DNA of 64,000 bases from Myoxocephalus aenaeus (GCA_038501785.1 JBAMJR010000013.1:6039501-6103500), one strand, 5' to 3'; shown: positions 40,001 to 54,690, counted from the stretch's first letter. Notes: generated by a model not told the origin, from the letters alone. Numbers and translations are program-made.

Positions 40001-40049
40001 ACCAAGGTGCCACCTGCCACTGCACTCCCAAAGTACTGGCAGCCAAATC

Positions 40050-40052
<3 letters not shown>

Positions 40053-40110
<58 letters not shown>
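40053..40110. repeat. (TC)29 microsatellite
   Basis: Pure TC array, followed by more CT-rich sequence to about 40310. Confidence 0.98.
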
Positions 40111-40114
<4 letters not shown>

Positions 40115-40599
40115 CTCCTCACTACTGTTCTTTCCCCTTATCCTCTCTCACCCTTTTAGGTCTCGGATGTTAGCCTTTCTTCTGAGCGGCGGACAACATC
40201 CCATCTAGCCAGGTGAGTCTCTAAATATCTCCCCCCTCTCTCTTTTTGTTTTGTCATCTCACCCTCTGTCTCCTTCCCTCTCTCTCTCTCTCCCTCTCTC
40301 TCTCTTTCCCGCATATGCCTTTGGGTGCTGCTGCAAAGATGCTGCGTCACCGTGCCACTCTCATATAGACACTATTGTAATTTTAGTGTAGGACAGATAT
40401 AACAGATGCATCTCTCTTTTGTCCCATATGCTTCTCTGTCCATCTCTCGCCTTGTCATGCTGGAGAATGTGTGTGTGTGTAACGGCATTAGCTTTATGTT
40501 TTTGCATGTTTTTATTAATCATCCAAAACCCCAAGCATATGCACTTTTATCTCACATTCAGTCATTTTTGTTACGTGAAAACAACAGGCTTTATTAGTG

Positions 40600-40602
<3 letters not shown>

Positions 40603-40654
<52 letters not shown>
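40603..40654. repeat. (TG)26 microsatellite
   Basis: Pure TG array. Confidence 0.98.
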
Positions 40655-40655
<1 letters not shown>

Positions 40656-41094
40656 ACATGTCTAGACACTCCCAGACAGTCATTCTATTGGGTAGATTCA
40701 CTATCACATGGTTCAGGTAAAAGAGGAAAGCCACAATATCAACACTAAATGAGACTGTAGATTCATTCTGTTTGTCCGAATGGATTTCTGGTGTCGAGTC
40801 TAATCACCTCTCTGCCAATTGGAAGTGTTAAATACAAAGTGTGAAGTACAAATAGTCCAGCACCCCATCCAGACAAAGACAAACTCACCGATCCTCCGGT
40901 TTGTTTTGCCCTTTGATCCCTTTAGTCAAAGCAGCACAATCAGGCTGGTGAATAAGGTGACTAATGTTTAGTTTACAAACATCACCTCAGCTATGTAAGG
41001 CTGCCATAATCGTAAATGAACAGCATGTAGGATGTAATGGCATCTCGCAATATGTTTGTAGATTGCAACCACATTGAATACTCCTCCACTCACT

Positions 41095-41450
41095 CCTCCA
41101 TTTTCAAGACTGCTGTAACGTGAGCCGCCAAGTGCAGAATTGTGGTAACGCTGTTCGGCTCCCCGTATCATAATACTACTACGGTTTTGCGGCACACGTG
41201 ACCGCAGCTTCACAAGCGTATCGGAGAACTACGGTGGCCTTCAGGTCACATTGAATATGAAAGGTTTGGTTCGTCTGTTCAGGCTACTGCAGAAACATGG
41301 CGGTGCAACACGTGAAGATAACTCGGCCCCTCTGTAGGTATGAAAGGCTCCTTCAACGCTAACAAAAAGTGATTATACACGAATGAAATACAGTAATGGA
41401 TATTATATTCCATTTCTGCTAATAGATCCCCCAAAATGATACACACCCGC
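41095..41450 (+). repeat. Dispersed teleost repeat, diverged copy
   Basis: GCAGAAACATGGCGG, then CTCTGTAGGTATGAAAGGCT and ATTATATTCCATTTCTGCTA followed by ATAGATCCCCC, follow a very common fish repeat. This probably explains the local CpG richness. Class unknown to me; identification from memory. Confidence 0.5.
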
Positions 41451-42315
41451 CTTTTCAAATCCCCTCGTACAGCTTGAGCACTTTCAACCTGATGGATGTA
41501 ATTTGCATCTGAAATTGCACTCCTTTTCTATGAAGTCCATACAGAGCACCTCAACATCAAACATGCGTCATTTGAATTAGCTGAACTTGCTGGACCCTTC
41601 ATTGAGATTGCATGCTTTTATGTCTGAAAATATGCAGGTAATCTTCTTTCGTCTAAAATGTAATTAAGCATAATATTTATTAGATTAATCCTCATCCTGT
41701 CATGTGAAAGTGACAACAGAGAATTAAGATCCAACTACAGCGCCAGCCTGCGGACCATTGTTTTGTTTTCCTGATCAGCTTAGGAACTAATACAAGCTAG
41801 CTGCTCTATTATGGTTGAATATGAAAATTAGCAGTGACGTGCTGAGGGCTCATCTTTGCAATGAGTTTGTTTTGGAGACACTGTCTTAGCAATTACAGCT
41901 AATTAACTGCAGCATTAAGACCATGCCGGTGCCACCATCAACCTCGGAGGGTTATGTAAGACAGAGGGTTATTCAGTTCCTAATGATCAATATAGTGAAC
42001 CCCAACAAGACCTCATTACATTACTGCTCTATCATAAAATATTGGGACACGAAAGTGCTCTGGTGCTGCGTGTCCTGACTTTTAAATTACTGGTATATCC
42101 TGTTTAGGGCACCGTAGATTTTACAGGCATTTGGCTGCAGTGATTTTGAAAAAAAAGAATGTGAAGGCTAACTCTTGTGTAAATACTTGACATTTACGGT
42201 ATATTTCTCAATATTATGGAGGTGTTCTAAGTATATTAGGCCGACAGTGACTCAAATAGCTGGTTCGTATGTCGGTGACAATAGGGCCGATCTATTCAAA
42301 TTCTTTGTTTATATA

Positions 42316-42346
42316 TACACTCACCTAAAGGATTATTAGGAACACC
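42316..42346 (+). repeat. Left terminal inverted repeat of Tc1/mariner element (with TA)
   Basis: 31 bp starting at the TA target. Exact reverse complement of 43510-43540. Confidence 0.95.
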
Positions 42347-43538
42347 TGTTCAATTTCTCATTAATGCAATTATCTAATCAACCAATCACATGGCAGTTGC
42401 TTCAATGCATTTAGGGGTGTGGTCCTGGTCAAGACAATCTCCTGAACTCCAAACTGAATGTCAGAATGGGAAAGAAAGGTGATTTAAGCAATTTTGAGCG
42501 TGGCATGGTTGTTGGTGACAGACGGGCCGGTCTGAGTATTTCACAATCTGCTCAGTTACTGGGATTTTCATGCACAACCATTTCTAGGGTTTACAAAGAA
42601 TGGTGTGAAAAGGGAAAAACATCCAGTATGCGGCAGTCCTGTGGGCGAAAATGCCTTGTTGATGCTAGAGGTCAGAGGAGAATGGGCCGACTGATTCAAG
42701 CTGATAGAAGAGCAACTTTGACTGAAATAACCACTCGTTACAACCGAGGTAAGCAGCAAAGCATTTGTGAAGCCACAACACGCACAACCTTGAGGCGGAT
42801 GGGCTACAACAGCAGAAGACCCCACCGGGTACCACTCATCTCCACTACAAATAGGAAAAAGAGACTACAATTTGCAAGAGCTCACCAAAATTGGACAGTT
42901 GAAGACTGGAAAAATGTTGCCTGGTCTGATGAGTCTCGATTTCTGTTGAGACATTCAGATGGTAGAGTCAGAATTTGGCGTAAACAGAATGAGAACATGG
43001 ATCCATCATGCCTTGTTACCACTGTGCAGGCTGGTGGTGGTGGTGTAATGGTGTGGGGGATGTTTTCTTGGCACACTTTAGGCCCCTTAGTGCCAATTGG
43101 GCATCGTTTAAATGCCACGGCCTACCTGAGCATCGTTTCTGACCATGTCCATCCCTTTATGGCCACCATGTACCCATCCTCTGATGGCTACTTCCAGCAG
43201 GATAATGCACCATGTCACAAAGCTCAAATCATTTCAAATTGGTTTCTTGAACATGACAATGAGTTCACTGTACTAAAATGCCCCCCACAGTCACCAGATC
43301 TCAACCCAATAGAGCATCTTTGGGATGTGGTGGAACGGGAGCTTCGTGCCCTGGATGTGCATCCCACAAATCTCCATCAACTGCAAGATGCTATCCTATC
43401 AATATGGGCCAACATTTCTAAAGAATGCTTTCAGCACCTTGTTGAATCAATGCCACGTAGAATTAAGGCAGTTCTGAAGGCGAAAGGGGGTCAAGCACAG
43501 TATTAGTATGGTGTTCCTAATAATCCTTTAGGTGAGTG
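42318..43538 (+). mobile_element. Full-length Tc1/mariner transposon, DD36E (Incomer-like)
   Basis: 1221 bp between TA target dinucleotides, perfect short inverted ends (outermost bases CACTCACCTAAAGG) and one uninterrupted transposase frame. Structure and size fit the DD36E 'Incomer' group of Tc1/mariner elements. TIRs are short, not the ~200-bp IR/DR of Sleeping Beauty-type elements. No decay is visible at either end or in the frame. Confidence 0.9.
42466..43506 (+). CDS. Tc1/mariner transposase, 346 aa, intact DD36E
   Basis: Cut-and-paste transposase that binds the TIRs and inserts at TA. N-terminal paired-like helix-turn-helix DNA-binding region is roughly residues 1-110 (SISQSAQLLGFSCTTISRVY; second helix set with TTRTTLRRMGY). 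The Gly-rich motif is near 189 (AGGGGVMVWG). Catalytic triad: Asp155 (WSDESRF), Asp246 (QQDNAPCH), Glu283 (NPIEHLW), with 36 residues between the second Asp and Glu rather than the 34 of classical Tc1. ATG at 42466 begins MGKKGDLSNFERG. Length is usual. The GRK motif near residue 60 is followed by Cys, where a basic residue or Pro is common in the family. Whether the protein is active is unknown. Confidence 0.93.
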   Translation: MGKKGDLSNFERGMVVGDRRAGLSISQSAQLLGFSCTTISRVYKEWCEKGKTSSMRQSCGRKCLVDARGQRRMGRLIQADRRATLTEITTRYNRGKQQSICEATTRTTLRRMGYNSRRPHRVPLISTTNRKKRLQFARAHQNWTVEDWKNVAWSDESRFLLRHSDGRVRIWRKQNENMDPSCLVTTVQAGGGGVMVWGMFSWHTLGPLVPIGHRLNATAYLSIVSDHVHPFMATMYPSSDGYFQQDNAPCHKAQIISNWFLEHDNEFTVLKCPPQSPDLNPIEHLWDVVERELRALDVHPTNLHQLQDAILSIWANISKECFQHLVESMPRRIKAVLKAKGGQAQY

Positions 43539-43540
43539 TA
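43510..43540 (+). repeat. Right terminal inverted repeat of Tc1/mariner element (with TA)
   Basis: 31 bp, exact reverse complement of 42316-42346, running into a TA dinucleotide run. Confidence 0.95.

Positions 43541-46452
<2,912 letters not shown>

Positions 46453-46493
<41 letters not shown>
46453..46493. repeat. (AC)20 microsatellite
   Basis: Pure AC array. Confidence 0.97.
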
Positions 46494-46494
<1 letters not shown>

Positions 46495-47229
46495 TCATAC
46501 ATTTCAAGTAGATCACGGCACCCACTAACTCTGAGGGAGAGCAGGTTAATGAGGAGGGAGTGCTGATAAATGAGAGTCTAATGGAGAAGAATAATCACTT
46601 TTCCCAGCTTAAACTCTGGGAACATTTCCATTGAATAGCACAGATTTTTCATTTTAGGTATCAGTTACATTTTGGTATTCCTCTTTGCAGGCTGCCACAT
46701 GGAGGACTAGCGTTGAATTCATGGGTGGATTATTGTCTATTGAATTAGAAGTCCCACGCACGCTGTAGTTAATTGGGAAATCTCATCTCCTCACTCAAGG
46801 TTCTTTTTTTCAAGCTTTCTGTCATTAATTTCACATAAGATTTTTGTATCTAATTTATACCTACACATTACAGGGGAAGTTGGCTCGATTGTACATCTCC
46901 AAATTAACCGACAAAATATGTTGTTGGTCCATGCCAAATGCAAAAATGAATGTTGTTTTTAGGGAACTCGGTGAAACTGACGCAGCATCATACAGGCAGA
47001 GGTCAGAGCCTTGCAGAGCACACACTTACTATTTGTTAAAGCTTTACAAAACCATATGATTAAGAACCCATTTGATTCCTTTACTGAATAATCCAAGCTC
47101 AAAACTCTTTTTTTGTTGAAAGGCCTTGAGGAATCGCCGCGTATATTTAAATTCCTCACATTGGTCCAGTTACATTGCTTATACAGAAGCTCCTTGCATT
47201 TTCCAAGCAGAACAGAGCTCGGTCACCTG

Positions 47230-47231
<2 letters not shown>

Positions 47232-47310
<79 letters not shown>
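47232..47310. repeat. (AC)39 microsatellite
   Basis: Pure AC array, first of a three-array cluster. Confidence 0.98.
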
Positions 47311-47311
<1 letters not shown>

Positions 47312-47399
47312 CACCCCCTGCAGACTGTATTAAATATGGGCTGACAGGTGGCTGCTGGATGTGCAGTCCCAGGAGACAGAACAAAGCACTTTCATCGCA

Positions 47400-47446
47400 T
47401 GTGTGTGTGTGTGTGCGTGTGTGTGTGTGTGTGTGCGCGCGCGCGC
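47400..47446. repeat. (TG)n(CG)n alternating purine-pyrimidine tract
   Basis: GT repeats with a single GC interruption, ending in a run of alternating GC (47434-47446). Strong Z-DNA-type sequence. Confidence 0.95.
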
Positions 47447-47599
47447 TTAATCAGTGTGGGTGTTTGTGTGATCTGTGCATGTGTGTGAGAGGTACAGGGC
47501 TGCATAAGAAATGAGCAGAAAGGACCTTCACACTGGGGAAGGAGAGCAGAGCTTGGAAAGATGTGTCCATGTTTCTTTCATCCACTTTCTTTCTCTTCT

Positions 47600-47605
<6 letters not shown>

Positions 47606-47664
<59 letters not shown>
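47606..47664. repeat. (TG)29 microsatellite
   Basis: Pure TG array, third in the cluster. Confidence 0.98.
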
Positions 47665-47666
<2 letters not shown>

Positions 47667-48309
47667 CAAATAATTAGTAAAAGTTGTAGAAAATACGGAT
47701 TAAGTGGTTTTATCGAAAATAAACTGTGTCCCAACTAATTCCCCAAAACAACAACAATGGTGATGAATAAATTATAGTCTTCCCACTCACAGCAGAGTTG
47801 ATGCGGCCTCTTGCTATCCAAGAGGTCCTTGCTGGTACTTGAGGAGCATAGTGGAGGCATGACCCCCCGACCAGTCTTCCCACTGCACTGACCGTCAGCC
47901 AGTCATCAGTTAAGATGTTTGATGCATTTAGCGAAGATATTTCTGTCCTGCTGCTCTGGAGAGGGAAAGTGATGGAGTTAATCCTCTGGTGGAAGAGAGA
48001 AATAACTGTGACTCTCCATTTCCATCTCCACCTGTCACATTAATAAATAAAACAGTATAATAACAGGCTGCAATTAATTAATTAATTGATTTTACTTCTT
48101 TCTCTATGGTTACAGACTGTGTTTTTTAACGAAAGAGTTCAAAACCCCTTTAATGTAAATTATTATGCAGATATTGATATGCATTTATTTTTTTAAATAT
48201 AAATGCTTCTCTGTTAGAAAGAAGCATAGCTGTTGGTAAAAGGAAGGATTATTTATCTTAGAGAACATGGCTCAGTGTAAATGAGACATTTGTCAATTCT
48301 TTTTTTAGG

Positions 48310-48515
48310 GAAACTGTTATTTGACATCTGCCAGTGGATCTGCACACACCTTGAGAGCACGGGATGCCACCAGGTCCAGGTGCCTCGTGTGGATTTATCT
48401 TTTTGAAGGATCTGCACCCATCTGCGCTGAGTGTTATTAGTTGGCAGGGGTCCTGGGCCTTTTGTTGGAATTTTCTTAATTTTTTTTTAATTTCATCTGG
48501 GAGAGATGCAGACAA
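48310..48515 (-). pseudogene. LINE reverse-transcriptase remnant (N-terminal RT segment), minus strand
   Basis: On the minus strand the frame reads SFKKINPHEAPGPGGIP, the fish L2/CR1-type RT motif (NPHKAPGPDGIP), preceded by ADGCR. After a one-base frameshift it continues ALKVCADPLADV before a stop. Too degraded to work. Confidence 0.7.
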
Positions 48516-48549
48516 TATGAAAACCAGCAGTGCTTTGATAATGTCTCAA

Positions 48550-48680
48550 CGTGTGTGGAGATCAACTAGCAGATGCTTTCACAGACATGTTCAACCTCTC
48601 ACTGCTCCAGCATGGAAGTCCACACATGTTTCAAGAAGCCCACCATTGTCACTGTGCCCACAACTGGGGTAGTCTGCCTG
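48550..48680 (+). pseudogene. LINE reverse-transcriptase remnant, plus strand
   Basis: CGDQLADAFTDMFNLSLLQ matches the RT segment that normally follows the NPHKAPGPDGIP motif (CADQLADVFTDIFNLSLSQ). It is on the opposite strand from the 48310-48515 fragment, so the LINE has been inverted or two copies met. Confidence 0.7.
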
Positions 48681-48699
48681 TACATTCAGCATCCAGGAT

Positions 48700-51254
48700 C
48701 CCAGTCTGCTGTGTAGTTCAAATTTGTATCGACTACAGCTACCCTCCAAAGCTTTTTCTAACCCTTTTTTTTCTTCTTTCAATTAATTATCAGCCATTTC
48801 CCGTCAAGGCACTTCATTTGCATTTTTATTGGAAGCTCCTGACCATACATAATTGAAGTTACATGGGTTGATCATGTAGGGCGGTGTGGTACATCTCACA
48901 GGGAGCTTCAACACAGACTCTTTAGGCAGACTTTTCTGCAATGTTTTGGCTATACAATCTTAACAGTGTGTAACAATTTGTATGACTTGTTCATGCCACT
49001 TATGTTGGTAGTACAATAGCAATTATGTTTTCCATAAAACAACATTTCCTTCCCAAAAAGATCTCAAAGTGATTTAATTTAAGAAGACAAAGAGTGGTGA
49101 ATGCACCATAATGCATCAAAATAACGGCCTTCTGCCCAAGGTGTGTTGTCTCCTGGTGTAAAGGGCTGTGTGGGAACCAAACTGCATATTTACTCAGAGA
49201 ACATGCAGGCCGGTCCAAGGTCCCTGTCTGATGTATTACTCACTTGTGACCCTCAGCTGTTGTCGAACCGAGGCAAAGGACACAAATGTGTCTTCTGCTT
49301 CTGTAAACATTGTTAGTTGCTAAACTCTGAGGCTTTGGCTCTCTTAGCTTTGGGCTGGCATTGATTTCAATACAGTCACTCGGCTCACTCTTCTCTCTGT
49401 AAAGTATGACATCAGCATGAGTTAAGATGGTTCTTGATACATGAGAAAAGTTTATTTTCTTATTGCCCGATTTTTGCATGTCAAAAATGTAAATAAGACA
49501 AAAAGACTGAGTGGCTTTTGCTGCCTTCAAAGTAATATATCTTTTTTTTTACATTCATGCCCCTTGTTATTAAAAAAAGAATGAAAAAAAAAGCCTAGAT
49601 GACATGCTGAGATGAGGGTGAAAGGCTATGTGCAGACATGTTCATGTATGTGCATCGTGCATAACCATTTTTAAGGAGAACATGACAGAATAAGCCAATA
49701 TTGTGAACACCTGACGTCCAATACTTGATACAATGATTAATTTGCAGTATATTTGAAGTTATGTACTGTACGTGCTGTAGTTAGAGATCTGCTGCTCTAA
49801 CCCGGTGCCAGACCTTAGAATCGCCTCCAACTTCTCAGATATCAGAGATGGAATGAATGAAATAAAACAAAATCAGGCCACTGCTGCACTCTTTTAATCA
49901 AGTATTTTATCAACCAATATGTGCAAGCAACTTTATATTACTTCTCTGCCCCAGAACTGTCACTTCCCCTTTTATTCACTGAGATATAAGAATATAAGCC
50001 ACTTTTTGTTATATTGTAAAGAAAAGGACCGTGGTACTGCTGACTCACTCAGCTTTGATCCTGCAAAAGTGTCAACCCTCAGCAACACTTAAACTCTCTA
50101 ATAATGAAGATGAATTGTATATTTAGTATAACGTCATTGCTGAGGTGCTGGCCGCACGGTGGAAGGACACTGGTCCGTCATGGTTCATAGAAAGTAGAAA
50201 TTAGAGTTATTTCAGACTTTAGAAATGTCTTCATTTGGGAAGGAGATAGCAGCAAATTTAATGATTCATGATATGTGTATTTTTGGTTAAGCAAAATAAA
50301 AATAAATTTAAAAAAAGTGACATTTTTGAATTTGCAGCTTTGATAAATGGACTGTTTGTCACCATTGATTTAACAAAACATTGATTAATGTCCCGTTTCT
50401 CTCAGACAAGTTGTCTCTCTGCCATTACGATATAGGCTCAGTGACTGTCTGAACCACAGGGCCATACATTAGCTGATTGCTTTGGACAAGATACAGCAGT
50501 ACACTGTTTGTCTGAGTGTGTGTGTATATACAGGCTCAGAACAATTACTCAAATCAAACATATTCTTGGTATTTTGAAAATTGCTGTTGGAAAATGAGAT
50601 GGCATCTTCAGGCAAATGTAGAGCTTAAAAGAAGTAGATAATTGTCTGTCTGAGAGTTTCAATACCAATTCTATACACACATTGAAATGTTAAGATGCCC
50701 AAAACTAATCTGCTTAAAAGCACTCGCTTGATATGTGTCGTCCTATTATTTTACATATTGACAAGCAAGCAATACGTTCATCTCTTATGCACTCAAATTA
50801 TTTCAAGTTAAGTATAATGTTCTAGTGCTGCTTGAGGGAAAATATTCTCAGGCTCCAGGTAGTCCTTCATTTTGGGCCTGCAGGTGCTCCAAAATAGTCT
50901 AATAAATTACGGGTCCTGTGACCTAAAATACATGATTAGAAACATAATGAGCTGCAGTGTGTATCTAAGTAGAGAGAATATTGTGTAAGTATGAAATTTA
51001 TTCTGTTATTATTTCAACATTACCTTTGTAAAGTGGATATCATTCTTCAGTGTGTCGCTGAGGTTAGGTGATTTTTTTTTTTTAAAGCTGCAGTTTGTGG
51101 TGTTGTAGAGTTTGTTGTAGTATAAGTATAAGAGATATTAACAATTCCACCACATCACCATGCCTCCATCTGGACCCAGTACACACACAACAAATGTTTG
51201 AGTCGAACTGAAGGCGTTTATATGCAAATTAGCTCGACAACAGATGATTGGTTA
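48700..51254. other. Intergenic or intronic
   Basis: AT-rich, no recognised gene or element. Confidence 0.5.
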
Positions 51255-51540
51255 GTATGTCGGTTTATGCTCAGTGTTCAGTTTATTAGGTACACCCACC
51301 TGAAAACAATACAACAGTCCTGCACTAAATCCTACCTTCATGAAGGTCATAGTTTCTATTATTTTAGAGAGGTGTTTATTTCTCTTAAAGGTCATTCTGG
51401 AGGCTGTACTTTGTGGTGCTGTTGAAATTGACTTTCTCTGCCTCCTCTGTGTGGAGTGGCTCACAGAAAGTCTCAAAACATAATCAACTTATTCTCCTCC
51501 TTTTTGTGTGGTCGGCTGCATTTTTGTCTGAATGAGGAAT
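51255..51540 (+). repeat. Dispersed teleost repeat, diverged copy
   Basis: TTCAGTTTATTAGGTACACC, then AATCCTACCTTCATGAAGGT, TTAGAGAGGTGTTTATTTCT and GTTGAAATTGACTTTCTCTG follow a common fish repeat with this order of blocks. From memory; class uncertain. Confidence 0.45.
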
Positions 51541-51622
51541 AAAGTAAAGTTTACTCTAACATGGATATGTGGAAATGCAGGCTCATTTAATAAATTATAA
51601 TCTGCTTCTTCCTAATTTACAG

Positions 51623-51758
51623 TTGTGACTCAGAGGCCGTCCCTCTTGGATTCCAGTACTCCTCTGACAATCTTGACATCAAACCCGTGAGATCTGGAGA
51701 GAGGACAGATTTTTGCATCGAGCTTGACTCATCATCCAGTCCCAGACCACCTCACCAG
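51623..51758 (+). other. Candidate spliced exon (possible map2 leader)
   Basis: 136 bp between a good acceptor (CTTCTTCCTAATTTACAG) and donor CACCAG|GTAACC. One frame is open across all 45 codons (CDSEAVPLGFQYSSDNL at its start), with no ATG. I do not recognise the peptide. A map2 5' UTR exon, or an exon of an unidentified transcript. Confidence 0.35.
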
Positions 51759-53214
51759 GTAACCAAGCGTACCTGGTGACACCATGTGTGTTACCAAACG
51801 TGTTGCCGCTACATCACTGATCAAACTTGGTTTCTCATGTAATTCATTCCAAATGATCCGTTGAAAGTAACAACACAAGCTGTTACGAAATGCACTTGTC
51901 AGTCACTAGAGAGATGTACATTCAGCATTTATTGACACTTTTTGGTGTGTACAATATTTATATCCTATATATGATGATGAGAAATTAAGCATGCATGAAG
52001 GAAAGAAGCCAAAAACCTAACCGAAACATCATACAGCATTATTGTAAGCCTGTTGACATTCATCTATCCTAAACATTTGAGATGTAGTGAATACCTGAGA
52101 GACAGAAAAGAACCAATGCAACAAGAGAAAGAGAGAGACAGAAAGAATGCCTGTTACCTCCGCAGATGAAATGGCTGTGTGGGTGGATGTACATGCGAGT
52201 GCAGGCTGCTAGGAGCTGTGAGTGGGAAGTGGGTACTGAGTGGGAAGAGAAGAGCTGCTTTAGTGAGATGATCAGCACCAAGGCCTGCTGAAAGGCAGTC
52301 ACGCTTTCATGGCTTCTCTTTGTTTTCTGCACTTGTACAAAGACAGTTCCAGGTAGTGAACTTGCTGATGGATGGTAAATGAGAGTGTTTTTATGTGTGC
52401 CTCCCATCGTCTCTGTATGCGTTTATGCGTGAGGGTCAGTTGCTGGTCATCCTTCCAATTATTTTCATTGCAAAATCCTTATGTATCAGGTTACAAAGAG
52501 ACTGAATAGACCGAAACAGCACATTAGTTTGTAAGAAAGCCTGACAACCGAGGAGACTGATGCTAGTTGTCCTGAGGAAGCCTTTTCATTTTCTGGCTAA
52601 TTTACATGAATATGTGAGTAAATAACGTGGAAAGAAATCCTCCAAAATGTGCTAATTGAGACCAAATGAGATACAACAATTGCACATTGCAACAAAAGAC
52701 TATATTTAGTGAGAACCCCAAAGCTTGTAGGTAATGGACATGTGGTGTGGATTGAGAACAGCAGGATAATGGGGAGTGAGAAAAATATTGTGCAGGGGGT
52801 GTCACGGTTCTGAAATTGTGACACAAAAATCCATGGTGCCGTGTCGTGGTTCCTCTCGACCGGTGCCGGTTGAGCTCTCATTGCGTTATGAGGCATATCC
52901 GCTGGTCAGAAAGTCCAGATGACTGTCTCTTCTCGAACAAATGTGATCCAATTAATATTAATTAACTTTGCATCAACCTAACAGCCACAAAAATAAATGC
53001 TGCATTGTCTTTGCTGCAGTTTGCATCTTCAAAACATGAGAAATGTCAGCTTTTAACTTTGATGATGGGCTCTTTTACGGTCTTTAAATGAAGTAGTGAC
53101 AGCTGTGGTGTCCGTTTGCTGGTTTCCAAATTGAACTGATTACTTTTGAAATAAGTAATGAGCACTATGGAGGAATGTATAATATTTGTAAATCCAATGT
53201 CAGTAGCAGTATAA
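51759..53214. other. Intergenic or map2 5' intron
   Basis: AT-rich, nothing recognised apart from a small GTGTCAC...GTGACAC inverted repeat at 52799-52824. Confidence 0.5.
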
Positions 53215-53227
53215 CAGTTTATATATG

Positions 53228-53450
53228 GGACAGGTCAGAGAAGCCACTTGAGACCAGAAGGTCGCTGGTTTGATCCACCAGTGGGCGGGACCCCAATGAG
53301 CTGTCCTGCTCCATTGGAGTCAGCAGGTCAGACTGTGGTTGTACTGGGCAGATACCAGTTGTGAATGAGTATAACTGCGTGAGTCTGGTCAGGCTGTTAT
53401 TGCCAAAGAGAGCCAGGCTCCCAGTGAGACTTCCCTGAATCTCAACCACC
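53228..53450 (+). mobile_element. Possible tRNA-derived SINE fragment
   Basis: GGTTTGATCC at 53268 resembles a Pol III B box (GGTTCGANTCC) in a tRNA-like setting (CCAGAAGGTCGCTGGTTTGA). It is followed by a SINE-like body with TGTGAATGAGTATAACTGCG. No A box found; diverged. Confidence 0.4.
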
Positions 53451-54352
53451 TTGATCTTTCTATGATCAAGTTACAATACTTACACTTTATTCACACAACT
53501 ATAATGAAGAGGTTAATATTTGTCCTTTAAACAGGGAGCAACTGGTGACTTTCTGTGTTGCACTCTCTCCTTTTCATCTGTACTGTTAAAGGCCCATCCA
53601 GTAGTAATTCCTGGATTAAAGCTGCTAGGAGGCATTATTTAATGCTGTTCAACATCTTTTTACCTTCATTCCAAAAAATCTTGTGTGAGCATATTTCTTC
53701 GATGAAAAGCCTTTGAAGCCGCATTTACTGTACACCTTTGCTTCACCTCTCCACTGAAAGCTGCTCTAATGAGGGCTTCTTTTTGATGAGGTGGGTTTCA
53801 TTTCAGGTTTTAGGAAAGGACGCAGGTAAAGATGCTGAGTGAAAAATAGACTCTGACAGGAGGATTTGAAAACATAAATCTGACACTATTAGGTAATACC
53901 ATCGCTTATGTTTTACCGTGAAGATCTACTGACAAAGAAATAATGTTGCAGCGACTCAGTACCTACAATATGACAAGCATCTTTTTTGGGCTTTATAGGG
54001 AAGAACTTTATCCAGCTGTTGTGGATAAAATTACCCGACCCTGAACTACTTTAGCTCACTTATTTGCAAGGTAGTCCAGTTTCTCCTGCTCCAGTAAAAC
54101 CAGCCTCAGAGTTAAAATGTGCTTTTGACCATGACAGAAATGTTGAATATAGGAAACTTCTTAATTTGCTTTCTTGTCGAGAGCAGGATCAGAAGATTGC
54201 TTCCACTCTCTCTTTTATGAGAGTGGTATCAAAAAAAGCCAATAAACATATTTCCCAGAATGTTGAATTGTTCCCTTAAACCGATACACATCAACAAACA
54301 TGCAAACTCACACATGTGCAAGCCACACACTCATACATATGTGTACAGTATG

Positions 54353-54353
54353 T

Positions 54354-54373
<20 letters not shown>
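54353..54373. repeat. (AC)n microsatellite, short
   Basis: AC array of about 10 units. Confidence 0.9.
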
Positions 54374-54384
<11 letters not shown>

Positions 54385-54488
54385 TTGAGATGAACTGTCC
54401 TGCATCCCTAAGCTCCTCTCCTGCTCTCTGGCTCCTGCAGTGAGACGGCCCTGAGAGGAGAGCGCTGCAATGCAGCATCTGTGTGACT

Positions 54489-54500
54489 CACACACGCACG

Positions 54501-54546
<46 letters not shown>

Positions 54547-54554
54547 CACACACA
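54489..54554. repeat. Imperfect (CA)n microsatellite
   Basis: CA array with CACG interruptions, 66 bp. Confidence 0.95.
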
Positions 54555-54642
54555 ATGAGATGGCAGCGTGTAAAAGTGCTCAGATCGTAGGAGGGAGATG
54601 AGGAGTGAGAGACCAGAGTGAAGTGAAGGATGAAGCCTGATG

Positions 54643-54690
54643 AGAGGAGGAGGAGGAGGAGGAGGAGGAGGAGGAGGTGGTGGTGGTGGT
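54643..54690. repeat. (AGG)n(TGG)n trinucleotide repeat
   Basis: About ten AGG units then TGG units in a wider purine-rich region (54595-54835). Confidence 0.95.

Noticed and set aside
54489..54554. CRISPR-like or satellite array
   Set aside because: All regularly repeated tracts here are simple dinucleotide to tetranucleotide microsatellites. There are no spacers, and the organism is a vertebrate.
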